64,000 bases of DNA. Source: G963556115 sp963666605 (GTDB taxonomy: Bacteria > Planctomycetota > SZUA-567). The notes below the pieces were generated by a model. That model had not been told where the DNA came from. It saw only the letters and a program-made list of their open reading frames with translations, and searched no databases. The translations under genes were made by a program, and so were the position numbers. Shown here in pieces: positions 1 through 8,880 of the stretch. The number at the start of each line of letters is the position of its first letter. Position 1 is the stretch's first letter. The stretch spans positions 2,480,001 through 2,544,000 of the forward strand of contig OZ223208.1 in assembly GCA_965140405.1 (NCBI GenBank), written 5' to 3'.

Positions 1-395
1 TCTGCATGCCGAATAACTTTGACTACCCAGAAGATCTTCCAGAAGGCATAGTAAGAGTATCGGTAAAATCAAATTTCTCTTCATGGGATATTCTCAGTAA
101 AGATGAGTACAAAGAAGCCAAAGAACACGCCACAGATAAACTTATTGAAGTTTTAGAGAGCTATATGCCTGATATTAGAGAACACATAACCTTCAGAGAT
201 ATGTTCACACCAAAGACAATCACTAGATATACAGGACACCTTGAAGGAGCAATTTATGGATCTGCGACCAAGGTTCGCGATGCCGAATTAGAGATAAAAG
301 GCGTATTCCTTATAGGCACAGACCAAGGGTTCTTAGGCATTGTTGGAGCACTCCTTAGTGGAATAAGTGTTGCAAATCGCTACGGACTAAAGTAA
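1..395 (+). CDS. FAD-dependent oxidoreductase, phytoene desaturase/carotenoid isomerase-like, C-terminal part
   Basis: The reading frame is open to the left edge, so the gene starts outside the window; about 130 C-terminal residues are visible. They carry the end of the CrtI/CrtISO flavoenzyme fold: a TPKTITRYTG segment, then GAIYG, then GVFLIGTDQGFLGIVGALLSG, the usual last FAD-contacting strand and glycine-rich helix. Family members desaturate or isomerise polyenes or act as retinol saturase-like enzymes; the substrate cannot be read from this fragment. The stop codon is followed after one base by the comEC start, so the two are probably co-transcribed. The family call is good, the exact reaction is not. 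Confidence 0.72.
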   Translation, partial: CMPNNFDYPEDLPEGIVRVSVKSNFSSWDILSKDEYKEAKEHATDKLIEVLESYMPDIREHITFRDMFTPKTITRYTGHLEGAIYGSATKVRDAELEIKGVFLIGTDQGFLGIVGALLSGISVANRYGLK

Positions 396-396
396 G

Positions 397-2742
397 ATGC
401 TCTACCGAGCTCCCCTTCTCTGGTTAGCAATTAGCTATATCTCAGGCGAAGTACTCAACACGTATATATCTAGTAGTATTTCCATAATGCTAATTATATC
501 GGTTGCCATATACCTTGGCATTTCATATATTACTTCCAAAAAATATTTAAAAACACCAGCGCTGCTTAATGATGGTAAGGTCATGAAAGTAAGCATTACC
601 AAGATATTATTATCTTGCTGCATATTATTTTTCATTATAGGATCTATAAGATATGGCGAAAGAGTAGCAGAGCTCAATAAATCTATTCCACTCTTAGAAA
701 ACAAAATCTACTCAGCAAAATTTGAAATCCTAGATGCCCCAAAGAACTATCTAAATGGCACTAAGAGCGGAAGCTGGCAGACCAGAGCAACAATACTCAG
801 CATAAACAATAAGAGACCAGACTGCTACACAGAGGTCATGCTCAAAGGAAGAGGAAACTCCGACTTTCTACGTGGTGACATAATAAGTGCAAAATATATT
901 CTTGATCTACCAATGTCACAATCAGAGTATCCCCAAGCCTTTTCATTTAGGCGCTATCTACACATAAAAGGCATTAAAGCCAACCTTAAAATACTAGGAA
1001 ACTACCATATAACAAGAGCCAACACTACAAGTATTCTAAGGCTTGCTGAAGATATACGAGCTATGGCAATTCAAAACACACTGCATTTTGCGTCGCCAGA
1101 GACCAAAGGTTTTCTTACAGCAGCAATTTTTGGTTATCGAAATGATCTTGACAATCCTACCAAAAATTCATTCAGAGAGACAGGCATTGGCCACATTCTA
1201 GCAATTTCAGGGCTCCATGTCGGCCTTATGATACTTCTGACAAATTTTCTGTGTAAGCGCCTACACCTCAGTCCAAGAAAGACAGCAACAATAACGATTA
1301 TAGTATGTATTATATTTCTTCTATTATCAGGTGGTCGCAGTGCTGTTTTAAGAGCAAGCATTGTCGCTTTTATCTATTTAGGCGGCGTACTAATTTTTAG
1401 ACGTGGCAGTTTTATAAACTCTCTAAGTGCTGCTGCACTTATTATCTGCATCGCAAACCCACTACAGATCCATGATATAGGTTTTCAACTAAGCTTTATA
1501 TCTGTTGTATTTATTTCTTTACTGAGCCACATGTTTATCAAAAAGCTACAGTCTCTTAGGCCTAAAAATTCCCTCAGAAAAAATCCATACCGCTATTTCA
1601 TACATTCTCTACCATATAATGTAACACTACTGATACTAGTCACAAGTGCAGCTTGGCTGGGAGTCTTCCCACTCACAGCGTACTTCTTTAAAGAGGTCTC
1701 ACTTATTGGCTTCTTGACAAACATACTTGTAATTCCACTCATGCCATTCACTATTGCTGGAGGACTATTGTTAGAACTAGCCCCACTCCTGCCGAGTAAG
1801 ATTATTCCTATGTACACTGCACTCTGCTGCTTCCCCGCAGAGAGTATACTTTATATAAGCAAAACATTTGCTAAACTTCCAGTCACATCTATAAATCTAT
1901 TCTCTCCATCAGCGCTACAGGTCTCAACTTATTACCTTCTCTTTTTTGCATTTTTTACCATCCAATCATACAGTAAGAACAAGAAAATATATGAGTACAC
2001 CATTGTAGGATTAATAATACTAACCATATCATCTATCTTCTACACTGGTCGCAAAGAATCTTCAACATTAGATCAAGAGATTGCTATAATAAGGAGTAGA
2101 AATGGAGAGTCTGCGATTATTAGTGGTGAGACAACTATGACAAATACTGGTACAGATAATGAGCAAAAATATCCATACACATTTCTTATCATTCAGGAAG
2201 ACGCCTATCCCAATGAGATCATATACTATCTTTACCAAAGACATATTAGAAGTGTAGACAAGCTAATTTACATACACAAACGAAAAGGACTCAATAAAGA
2301 CTACATCAATAAACTTAACATTGGTGAAGTCGTATTGATAAATGAAAAAAATAAAACCGGCGAGACCAGAATAATACTCAATGAAGAAGCAAGCATTATA
2401 ATGACTCGTAGTTCTTCAGGGAGAATCAACTGGTATAATTACAAGAATAACGAAATAGATATTCTGATAAGCAATTGGCAAAAAAGAAAACTGTTTAAAA
2501 CCTATGTTAATACTAGATATCCTGGTTACAATGCACCAGTACAAATTCTACGCATATACGGCTCAAGCCCACTTAGTGAAATTCCAAGAGGTTCTCAAAG
2601 ATCTCGACAGTTTATCCTAAGAGACAAAGATCTCGCAGAAAATCCTGGGCGTAAAAATTATGGTGTAATCGAAATCGGTAAAAAAATTATTAAAGGCTGG
2701 AACGGAAGTGAGTATACGCAGCTATATAATATGGATAATTAA
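397..2742 (+). CDS. comEC: ComEC/Rec2-family DNA internalisation channel
   Basis: This is a polytopic inner-membrane protein of 781 residues. It has N-terminal membrane segments and a soluble DUF4131-type region (about 40-210), then the competence domain with GIGHILAISGLHVGLM near residue 264 and GGRSAVLRA near 312, both diagnostic for ComEC. Known members carry one DNA strand across the inner membrane during natural transformation. The C-terminal soluble part (about 560-781) is where many ComEC proteins have a metallo-beta-lactamase domain, but I find no HxHxDH motif there, so a nuclease activity of that type is probably absent. It starts one base after the preceding stop and ends 19 bp from the convergent ispH. 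Confidence 0.9.
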   Translation: MLYRAPLLWLAISYISGEVLNTYISSSISIMLIISVAIYLGISYITSKKYLKTPALLNDGKVMKVSITKILLSCCILFFIIGSIRYGERVAELNKSIPLLENKIYSAKFEILDAPKNYLNGTKSGSWQTRATILSINNKRPDCYTEVMLKGRGNSDFLRGDIISAKYILDLPMSQSEYPQAFSFRRYLHIKGIKANLKILGNYHITRANTTSILRLAEDIRAMAIQNTLHFASPETKGFLTAAIFGYRNDLDNPTKNSFRETGIGHILAISGLHVGLMILLTNFLCKRLHLSPRKTATITIIVCIIFLLLSGGRSAVLRASIVAFIYLGGVLIFRRGSFINSLSAAALIICIANPLQIHDIGFQLSFISVVFISLLSHMFIKKLQSLRPKNSLRKNPYRYFIHSLPYNVTLLILVTSAAWLGVFPLTAYFFKEVSLIGFLTNILVIPLMPFTIAGGLLLELAPLLPSKIIPMYTALCCFPAESILYISKTFAKLPVTSINLFSPSALQVSTYYLLFFAFFTIQSYSKNKKIYEYTIVGLIILTISSIFYTGRKESSTLDQEIAIIRSRNGESAIISGETTMTNTGTDNEQKYPYTFLIIQEDAYPNEIIYYLYQRHIRSVDKLIYIHKRKGLNKDYINKLNIGEVVLINEKNKTGETRIILNEEASIIMTRSSSGRINWYNYKNNEIDILISNWQKRKLFKTYVNTRYPGYNAPVQILRIYGSSPLSEIPRGSQRSRQFILRDKDLAENPGRKNYGVIEIGKKIIKGWNGSEYTQLYNMDN

Positions 2743-2761
2743 TCAACATTATAAACGTTCT

Positions 2762-3586
2762 CTACTGTAAAAAAGTAACTACCTCCTCAACAGCACTCAC
2801 AGGCGTACTAGCTCCAGCGGTAACCACCACAGATTCGACCCCTGTAAACGATTCTTTTTCAAGCTCACTCGCGGTCTCAACATGAAATACCTCACACCCT
2901 TCTTCAAGTCCAATCTCGACAAGCCTAAGGGTATTTGCAGAATTCTTTCCACCAACAACTATCATTACTTCACAGTCCTTGGCGAGCATCTTTGCCTCAG
3001 CCTGTCTCTTTTCAGTAGCACTACAAATAGAATTAACAATCTTGCAATTAGGAAACCTTACTTTCAACTCACTTGAAATCACATTGAAAAGTTCCATACT
3101 AAATGTCGTCTGGGCAATAAAGAGAAACTCTTCAGGCATGCTTAGATTTTCACACTCTTCCTTAGAACCAATTACCAATACATCACCACCTGCATACCCG
3201 CATAAGCCAACAACTTCTGGATGCTTGGAATCACCTAATATCAGTACAGTTGCTCCTTGAGAAGAGTACTCGGCAATTGTCTTTTGACTTGACAATACAT
3301 GCGGACATGTAGCATCAATTAGCTCAAGACCAGCTTCGCGTATTCTATTCTTACACTGTTGAGTCACTCCGTGTGCTCTTATTATAACAGTCCCACTCTC
3401 AGGGTCTTCAAACGCCACTCTTACCCCAAGCTCCTCCAATTCATTAACAACCTGCTTATTATGAATCAGCTCACCCAAAGTGTAGACATCATTACTAGTA
3501 GAAGAACTAGCAGTATTCTTTGTAATATCAACAGCCCTCTTCACACCCATACAGAAGCCAGCCGTCTTCGCAACTTCAACCTTCAT
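2762..3586 (-). CDS. ispH: 4-hydroxy-3-methylbut-2-enyl diphosphate reductase
   Basis: IspH (LytB) makes IPP and DMAPP from HMBPP in the last step of the MEP isoprenoid pathway, using a 4Fe-4S cluster. The three cluster cysteines are C12 (in AGFCMGVKRA), C94 (in DATCPH) and C188 (in NSICSAT). The substrate-binding histidine regions IHNKQV, RAHGV and KHPEVVG are also present. At 274 residues it is a compact but complete family member. Its ATG overlaps the TGA of the upstream HAD gene by four bases (ATGA), which implies translational coupling. It is the last gene of the minus-strand operon. Confidence 0.96.
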   Translation of the reverse strand: MKVEVAKTAGFCMGVKRAVDITKNTASSSTSNDVYTLGELIHNKQVVNELEELGVRVAFEDPESGTVIIRAHGVTQQCKNRIREAGLELIDATCPHVLSSQKTIAEYSSQGATVLILGDSKHPEVVGLCGYAGGDVLVIGSKEECENLSMPEEFLFIAQTTFSMELFNVISSELKVRFPNCKIVNSICSATEKRQAEAKMLAKDCEVMIVVGGKNSANTLRLVEIGLEEGCEVFHVETASELEKESFTGVESVVVTAGASTPVSAVEEVVTFLQ

Positions 3587-4362
3587 TTACAGATATCTCC
3601 AACTCCATTGAGAACATAGTTTGGTGCATATGCAAAACTATCAATATCCTCCCTGGACGTACACCCAGATAGTACCAACACAGTCTCAATCATACTCTCA
3701 ATTCCAGCAATTATATCTGTATCCATTCTATCACCAATAATTGCAGTATCCTCCCTCTGTGCATTAATAGTGCTCATAGCATGTCTCATCATCAGTGGAT
3801 TTGGTTTACCTAAAAAGTATGCTTTCTTCCCTGTCGCCATCTCTATAGGAGATATTAGCGCTCCGGTAGCTGGCGCAATACCGTTCTCTGTCGGACCATT
3901 TAGATCAGGATTACATCCGATGAGTTTTGCGCCCTTCATTACAAGATTTACAGCTGTTGTGATTGTCTCAAAGTTATAGCTTGCACTCTCACCTACAACG
4001 ACGAAGTCAGGATCGATATTGTTCATAGTAAAACCAGCTTCATACAAGGCGTTTATAAGGCCAGCTTCTCCAATAACATATACACTCCCCTTCTTCTTCT
4101 GAGTAGCTAGGAAGTGAGCTGTTGACAGTGCACTAGTATAAAAGTGCTTCTTATCGACCTTTACTCCCAGTCTTTTTAATTTATCAGAAAGCTCCTGTGG
4201 AGAACGTTCACTTGAATTAGTAAGAAAGAGAAACTTCTTCTTTTCCTTTTCAAGCCACGCAACGAATTCATTCACACCATCGAGAAGTTTATTACCGTGA
4301 TAGATCACCCCATCCATATCACAAATAAATGCCTTCTTCTGCCTAAGATCTTCTAAATTCAT
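3583..4362 (-). CDS. HAD-IIA (NagD-like) phosphatase
   Basis: This 259-residue HAD-superfamily hydrolase shows motif I FICDMDGVIYHG (nucleophile D15, acid/base D17), motif II LTNSS, and a C-terminal GDRMDTDIIAG with the magnesium-binding aspartates. The layout, with a C2 cap between motifs II and III, matches the NagD/PGP subfamily, which dephosphorylates nucleotides or sugar phosphates. The substrate cannot be assigned. It lies between the site-2 protease gene and ispH and is translationally coupled to ispH. A role as a clean-up phosphatase is possible but not shown. Confidence 0.9.
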   Translation of the reverse strand: MNLEDLRQKKAFICDMDGVIYHGNKLLDGVNEFVAWLEKEKKKFLFLTNSSERSPQELSDKLKRLGVKVDKKHFYTSALSTAHFLATQKKKGSVYVIGEAGLINALYEAGFTMNNIDPDFVVVGESASYNFETITTAVNLVMKGAKLIGCNPDLNGPTENGIAPATGALISPIEMATGKKAYFLGKPNPLMMRHAMSTINAQREDTAIIGDRMDTDIIAGIESMIETVLVLSGCTSREDIDSFAYAPNYVLNGVGDICK

Positions 4363-4396
4363 GATTTCCCCAATTTGATAAAATATGGATTACTTA

Positions 4397-5080
4397 TTAA
4401 ACTAAGCCTCTGAACAGGTTTAATATTTGATCTAAAAAGAGCAAGAACGGAACACCAATAACACCGAACAATCCAGAGAACGCAAAGTATGCAATTAATA
4501 TTCCTGGCATAGCCATAGATGGATTCCAGATAATCCTCAGATAAGACGAAAGATGTCTTTTAGGTATAAATAAGCACGGAATAGAACTACCGTCAAGTGG
4601 CGGCACAGGTATCAGGTTAAAGACAGCCAGTACAACATTCAAGTTTACAGCCATACGTAGTACTTCATATATCTGCCGAACACCTTCACTATGAAATCCA
4701 ATTTTACCTGCAAAAGCAAGGTACAAGCCAAGAACAATCACAAAGCCTATCGCAAGAATCAAGTTTGCAACAGGACCAGCAAGAGCTACAAGCCCATATT
4801 TCCTAGGATTCTGCTGTGCCCAGAGTATGTTTACTGGCACACTAGCAAATCCAAGCGGGAAACCGATTAAAAAGTAAGTAACGATAGGTATTATGACCAT
4901 ACCAAAAGGCGTTCTCTTTATATGCGGAATAGGGTTTAGCGAAATATAATACCTAGCGCTCCCATCACCTTGTTTGCACGACATCCACGCATGTGCGGAC
5001 TCATGCACTACAAAACTGAACAAGAATATCAAGTACATAGGTAACAACATTAGCAAATCATAACTATTAATATCGTCCAT
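4397..5080 (-). CDS. site-2 protease family (M50) membrane metallopeptidase
   Basis: This 227-residue multi-spanning membrane protein has the zinc motif HESAH in the first membrane segment (FSFVVHESAHAWMS) and the second M50 motif PVPPLDGSS near residue 160, which supplies the third, aspartate ligand. The short form without a PDZ domain matches the Rip/SpoIVFB-like group found widely in bacteria. These enzymes cut membrane-bound substrates inside the bilayer; the substrate here is unknown. It follows the receiver-domain gene by 27 bp and precedes the HAD gene by about 35 bp, in one minus-strand operon. Confidence 0.9.
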   Translation of the reverse strand: MDDINSYDLLMLLPMYLIFLFSFVVHESAHAWMSCKQGDGSARYYISLNPIPHIKRTPFGMVIIPIVTYFLIGFPLGFASVPVNILWAQQNPRKYGLVALAGPVANLILAIGFVIVLGLYLAFAGKIGFHSEGVRQIYEVLRMAVNLNVVLAVFNLIPVPPLDGSSIPCLFIPKRHLSSYLRIIWNPSMAMPGILIAYFAFSGLFGVIGVPFLLFLDQILNLFRGLV

Positions 5081-5107
5081 ATAACTCCTAATTATTATTG
5101 TTTACAA

Positions 5108-5482
5108 CTAAGCTTCCAAACACTTAAATACGTAAGAAGTGAGTTCATCTTTTGTCCATGGTTTAGCAAGAGCAAGCTCAATCCCAGACCTCATCAAACG
5201 ATCTCTCTCATCAACAAGCACTTTATCATTTTTAAAAATCGGTAAAATCCTATAGTCAAGATCAATACCATGAATAAAATCAAAGACCTGCACATTATCA
5301 GGTAGATCATTTACTTCTAAATCAATAAGTACGAGCTGAAACCTCTTTTCTCTCAATAATTTTACCGCCTCCAACCAATTAGAAGCAAATGAAAATTCTA
5401 CAATACCTTCTAAATCGTTGGCAATCATCCTAGAAATGACACGATCCTCTTCAATTACTAACATTTTTTTCTTTTCCACCAC
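5108..5482 (-). CDS. single-domain response regulator (receiver)
   Basis: The 124-residue protein consists of one CheY-like receiver domain and nothing else. It has the acidic pocket EED at 11-13, a phosphoacceptor D54 in LVLIDLEVNDLP, and the conserved lysine K107 in LALAKPWT, so phosphorylation looks possible. There is no output domain; such proteins act by protein contact or in phosphorelays. It is the first gene of the operon with the site-2 protease, HAD phosphatase and ispH. The ATG at 5480-5482 is followed by a plausible MVEKKKMLVIEED start. No histidine kinase gene is nearby. Confidence 0.82.
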   Translation of the reverse strand: MVEKKKMLVIEEDRVISRMIANDLEGIVEFSFASNWLEAVKLLREKRFQLVLIDLEVNDLPDNVQVFDFIHGIDLDYRILPIFKNDKVLVDERDRLMRSGIELALAKPWTKDELTSYVFKCLEA

Positions 5483-5537
5483 TAGTTACTCCGTATAATT
5501 GTAATCGTGTTATTAAATGTGTGTTCCAACATACTAC

Positions 5538-5566
5538 TATTATTGTACTTTTAGAGATATAGTCAA
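5538..5566 (-). promoter_or_regulatory. candidate sigma70 promoter of the receiver-S2P-HAD-ispH operon
   Basis: On the minus strand TTGACT (5566-5561) is followed after 17 bp by ATAATA (5543-5538). The position, about 55 bp upstream of the receiver gene start, is suitable. The -10 box is a poor match, so this is tentative. Confidence 0.4.
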
Positions 5567-5590
5567 GGACAGACCTAGAACGGTAGAGTA

Positions 5591-6469
5591 ATGAAGAATA
5601 ATTCCATACGTATCCTCATACTTTTTCTTACCCTTGTTGGCGGGGTATCCTTCTCTCAAGATATTCAAGGACCATCTCCACTTGAGAATAATGCACCAAT
5701 TGACCTAACAAAGCATATAATTCTCGGTGAGGAATTAACCTATATTGCTAGTTGGGCAGGTTTTCCAGCAGGAAGTGTCAAAACTAGGGTATGGATTGAT
5801 TTTAAGGAGATAGAAAACACCAAGGTTTTCCTTTTTGAAGCGACCCTAAAGACCAATGATTTTGTGTCCTTATTCTACCCAGTCAAGAATACTCTTCATA
5901 GCTATACTGAAGCTAATACAGGGTTTAGCAGAATCTTCACTCGAAAGATTAGCGAAGAAAGCTATACAGCTAACGACAGAGTAGATTTCATATATGACAA
6001 AAAAACCGCCCTTGGAGAACCAGATCCAGAGGTCGTCATTTCAATGATTCGCAACAATAAAGTAGATAAGGACTCTACACGTAGTATTCCCGGCAAACTA
6101 TCAGATCCTCTTAGCTTCGCATGGCTTGTTAGAGGGCTAAATTTTGACAAGATTGGTAGCAGAAAATCTATATTAATAGGTGATCGGTTTGCAACCGGGA
6201 TCGTTACCCTTACCCTTTTGGCTGAGGAAAAGCTATATTTACCTGATCTAGGAGAGTTCGACTGTTACCTTATCAAGCCAGAGGCATCAACATATGACAG
6301 CAATCAAAACCTTCTAAAAATAGAAGGGAATGCACTAATTTGGGTAGAAAAACATACAAAAATTGTACTTAGAGTCGAGGCCGATTCACCTATCGGACAA
6401 GCAAGTGCAGTTCTAACTTCGTATAAAAATACACATTTGGATAAATATGTAATTACTGAAAAAGAATAA
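5591..6469 (+). CDS. exported DUF3108-family protein
   Basis: The protein has 292 residues with a clear N-terminal signal peptide (charged start, then a leucine-rich core ending GGVSFSQD). The mature part begins with a G-E-x-L-T-Y-x-x-x-W-A-G-F-x-A-G motif followed by a beta-rich domain, which is the DUF3108 pattern (periplasmic or outer-membrane-associated proteins of unknown function in Gram-negative bacteria). The segment YLPDLGEFDCYLIKPEA late in the protein also fits this family. It is 12 bp upstream of kdsB and in the same direction, so a link to envelope or lipopolysaccharide biogenesis is plausible but only inferred from context. Confidence 0.75.
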   Translation: MKNNSIRILILFLTLVGGVSFSQDIQGPSPLENNAPIDLTKHIILGEELTYIASWAGFPAGSVKTRVWIDFKEIENTKVFLFEATLKTNDFVSLFYPVKNTLHSYTEANTGFSRIFTRKISEESYTANDRVDFIYDKKTALGEPDPEVVISMIRNNKVDKDSTRSIPGKLSDPLSFAWLVRGLNFDKIGSRKSILIGDRFATGIVTLTLLAEEKLYLPDLGEFDCYLIKPEASTYDSNQNLLKIEGNALIWVEKHTKIVLRVEADSPIGQASAVLTSYKNTHLDKYVITEKE

Positions 6470-6481
6470 GGAGAGTTATCT

Positions 6482-7249
6482 ATGAAGTTCCATATTATTA
6501 TCCCTGCAAGACTTGAATCTTGTAGGCTTCAAAAGAAGCTTCTATTGGACAAAAGCGGCACCACACTCATTAACCATACAGTTTTACGAGCCATTGAGAT
6601 TGTTGAAACAGCTCCAGAGTTATTCTCGAGTATAACAGTCGCAGCAGATGATGAATCAATCATATCTACAGTTAATAGCATCAAAACCAGCTCAACTGTA
6701 AAGGTTCGCGCGGTAATGACAAGTATCGACCACAAGAGTGGTTCAGACCGCATAGCAGAAGCAATAAATATCGCTGGAATTACAGAGGGTGCTTTAATTA
6801 ACATTCAAGGGGACGAACCAGAAATACCTATAGAGGTAGTTGTAGGTTTTGCAAAGTTCATCTCGGCGTTACCAGACTTTCAGATGGCGACTTTGGCTTA
6901 TCCTCTTATAGGTTCAGAAAACATACTCAATCCAAACCTTGTCAAAGTTGTCACAGACAGTAACAATAATGCTCTATACTTCTCACGTTCAGCCATCCCA
7001 TACTCCAGAGACTGCCCAAACGGCACTCCAGCATCAGCCTTAGGCCACATTGGAATATATGCATACAGGATATCGGTTATAAAGAAATTTGTCGAACTAG
7101 ATCAAGGTACTCTAGAAATCAATGAAAAGCTAGAACAACTTCGTGCTCTTGAGAACGGCATTCCAATTGCGGTTCAAGTTTTGAAAGACTCACTACCTAA
7201 AGGAATTGATACAGAAGCAGATTATCAAGATTTCCTAAATCGTTTATAG
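6482..7249 (+). CDS. kdsB: 3-deoxy-manno-octulosonate cytidylyltransferase (CMP-KDO synthetase)
   Basis: KdsB activates KDO with CTP for the lipopolysaccharide inner core. The 255-residue protein begins with IIPARLESCRL, the nucleotide-binding start of the family, and has INIQGDEPEIP near residue 100 (metal and substrate site) and ALYFSRSAIPY near 170. The usual RLPGKPL after the first strand reads RLQKKLL, so the proline and glycine are lost, but the lysine is kept. A good ribosome site (AAGGAGAG) precedes the ATG. Presence of this gene implies a KDO-containing outer membrane. Confidence 0.93.
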   Translation: MKFHIIIPARLESCRLQKKLLLDKSGTTLINHTVLRAIEIVETAPELFSSITVAADDESIISTVNSIKTSSTVKVRAVMTSIDHKSGSDRIAEAINIAGITEGALINIQGDEPEIPIEVVVGFAKFISALPDFQMATLAYPLIGSENILNPNLVKVVTDSNNNALYFSRSAIPYSRDCPNGTPASALGHIGIYAYRISVIKKFVELDQGTLEINEKLEQLRALENGIPIAVQVLKDSLPKGIDTEADYQDFLNRL

Positions 7250-7345
7250 GTTGAATTTTAGGCTGTAGACTATTGCCTAAGAGCATTGATAAGTATAGAA
7301 TAAATAAAGGGGTTATATTAGAAAAAGAAATAGGCAACATATTAT

Positions 7346-7648
7346 ATGTCACAAGAAAAACTTTACTTTTATATCATAACCATTATTTGGTCGTATATTA
7401 TTGCGCTAATAGGACCTATGCTATTTTTGGGACGAATCAATCCTGACGGTAATGGGCGAGCTATAGCAGAATTCTTTTTTTCGAACTTTTTTTTCATTAG
7501 CACATACATCCTTACTGGGCGTACCGAGATAGAGACATTTATAATAAACATGTGTTCAACACTAATAATCGGTATAATAATGAGTTGGATCATTACAAAA
7601 CTGGCAGTGCAAAAGGAATACGCAAATAGAGAAAAAATCGAAAAATAA
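7346..7648 (+). CDS. small membrane protein of unknown function
   Basis: A 100-residue hydrophobic protein with about three predicted membrane segments (roughly 7-29, 42-58 and 64-87) and a charged C-terminus (KEYANREKIEK). I do not recognise a family. It lies between kdsB and proB in the same direction, with about 95 bp before and 84 bp after it. No strong ribosome site precedes the ATG, which lowers confidence, but the regular alternation of hydrophobic segments and the charged tail argue for a real gene. Confidence 0.5.
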   Translation: MSQEKLYFYIITIIWSYIIALIGPMLFLGRINPDGNGRAIAEFFFSNFFFISTYILTGRTEIETFIINMCSTLIIGIIMSWIITKLAVQKEYANREKIEK

Positions 7649-7732
7649 CGGAGTGTATAACTTCCAAACACAATGAATACCTGTTTAAATACTAAAATAC
7701 CACAACATAATATGAGGAAGAATAATTATTAA

Positions 7733-8866
7733 ATGAAGCAAGATAGAAAAATCCTTAAAGACTCTAAAAAAGTTGTTATCAAGGTAGGTTCAAGCCTACT
7801 GGCAAGTCTGAATAATAACGGCATAGAGTTAGATTTTTTACTGGGACTTGTCGACACAATTGCTGCAGAATTTTCAGCTGGACGACAGATAGTTTTAGTC
7901 TCATCAGGAGCCGTTGCAGCAGGGTGTGTCGAACTCGGCCTAACCACTAGACCAACCACATTGGCCGAACTACAGGCTGCTGCTGCAGTTGGACAGTGTA
8001 CTTTAATGCAGATATACAAAGAGCTTTTTAGTAAACACGGTATATGTTCAGCTCAAGTCCTACTTACATTAGATGATTTGAAGCAACGCCCACGTTTTCT
8101 AAATAGCCGAAATACTCTTAGAGAACTACTAAATTTCAACACAATTCCAATTATCAATGAAAATGACACAGTAGCTATTGAAGAGTTACAGCTAAAGATG
8201 GGGGATAACGATGCCCTTGCTGTATCTGTTGCACAATTAATTGATGCCGATGCAGTGATAATATTGTCCGACGTCCCTGGTTTATATGACCGCCCACCTA
8301 CTGTTGAGGGAGCTAAATTGATAGGTCACGTTGGGGAGATCACTAGAGATCACTTTGAAGGTGCAAGCGGCTCTGTAAGCGGTGTTGGTAGTGGCGGCAT
8401 GTCTAGTAAACTCGGAGCCGCACTCGGAGCTGTTAGTGGCTCTATTCCACTCATTATTGCAGACGGTCACAGAAAAGGCGTTATTTGTGAAATTCTTAGT
8501 GGTGAAGATGTCGGTACATTCTTCGCCCCAAGAGAGAAAAAGACCAACCTTAAGCGTCAATGGATTGCCTTCTCAAGGCCATGTGATGGCAAGATAATAG
8601 TCGATTCTGGAGCAGAAAAAGCACTTATACAAGGGAAGAAAAGTCTGCTACCAGTAGGTGTCAAAGAGATAAAGAGTACATTTGCTGAAGGCGATACAGT
8701 CAGCATTTATAATGAAGATGGTAGAGAGCTTGCTAGAGGTATCACCAATTATTCATCATCAGATGCTAAAAAGATCATCGGCAAAAACAGTAGCGAAATA
8801 GAAGCTATACTCGAAAAAAATAGCTTCAAAACAATTGTCCACCTAGACAACTTGGTAATACTTTAA
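7733..8866 (+). CDS. proB: glutamate 5-kinase
   Basis: ProB phosphorylates glutamate in the first step of proline synthesis. The 377-residue protein has the amino-acid-kinase start KKVVIKVGSSLL, then VLVSSGAVAAG, the ENDTVA motif near residue 143, and SGVGSGGMSSKLGAA near 215. A C-terminal PUA domain (about 275-360; GKIIVDSGAEKAL onward) gives the full-length E. coli-type architecture. PUA-containing versions are usually feedback-inhibited by proline. proA is not in the window. A GAGGAAG ribosome site lies rather far (about 14 nt) upstream of the ATG. Confidence 0.95.
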   Translation: MKQDRKILKDSKKVVIKVGSSLLASLNNNGIELDFLLGLVDTIAAEFSAGRQIVLVSSGAVAAGCVELGLTTRPTTLAELQAAAAVGQCTLMQIYKELFSKHGICSAQVLLTLDDLKQRPRFLNSRNTLRELLNFNTIPIINENDTVAIEELQLKMGDNDALAVSVAQLIDADAVIILSDVPGLYDRPPTVEGAKLIGHVGEITRDHFEGASGSVSGVGSGGMSSKLGAALGAVSGSIPLIIADGHRKGVICEILSGEDVGTFFAPREKKTNLKRQWIAFSRPCDGKIIVDSGAEKALIQGKKSLLPVGVKEIKSTFAEGDTVSIYNEDGRELARGITNYSSSDAKKIIGKNSSEIEAILEKNSFKTIVHLDNLVIL

Positions 8867-8880
8867 AACACTAGCCTCTT

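Noticed and set aside
397..2742. A second domain of metallo-beta-lactamase type in ComEC.
   Set aside because: No HxHxDH motif is found in the C-terminal third.
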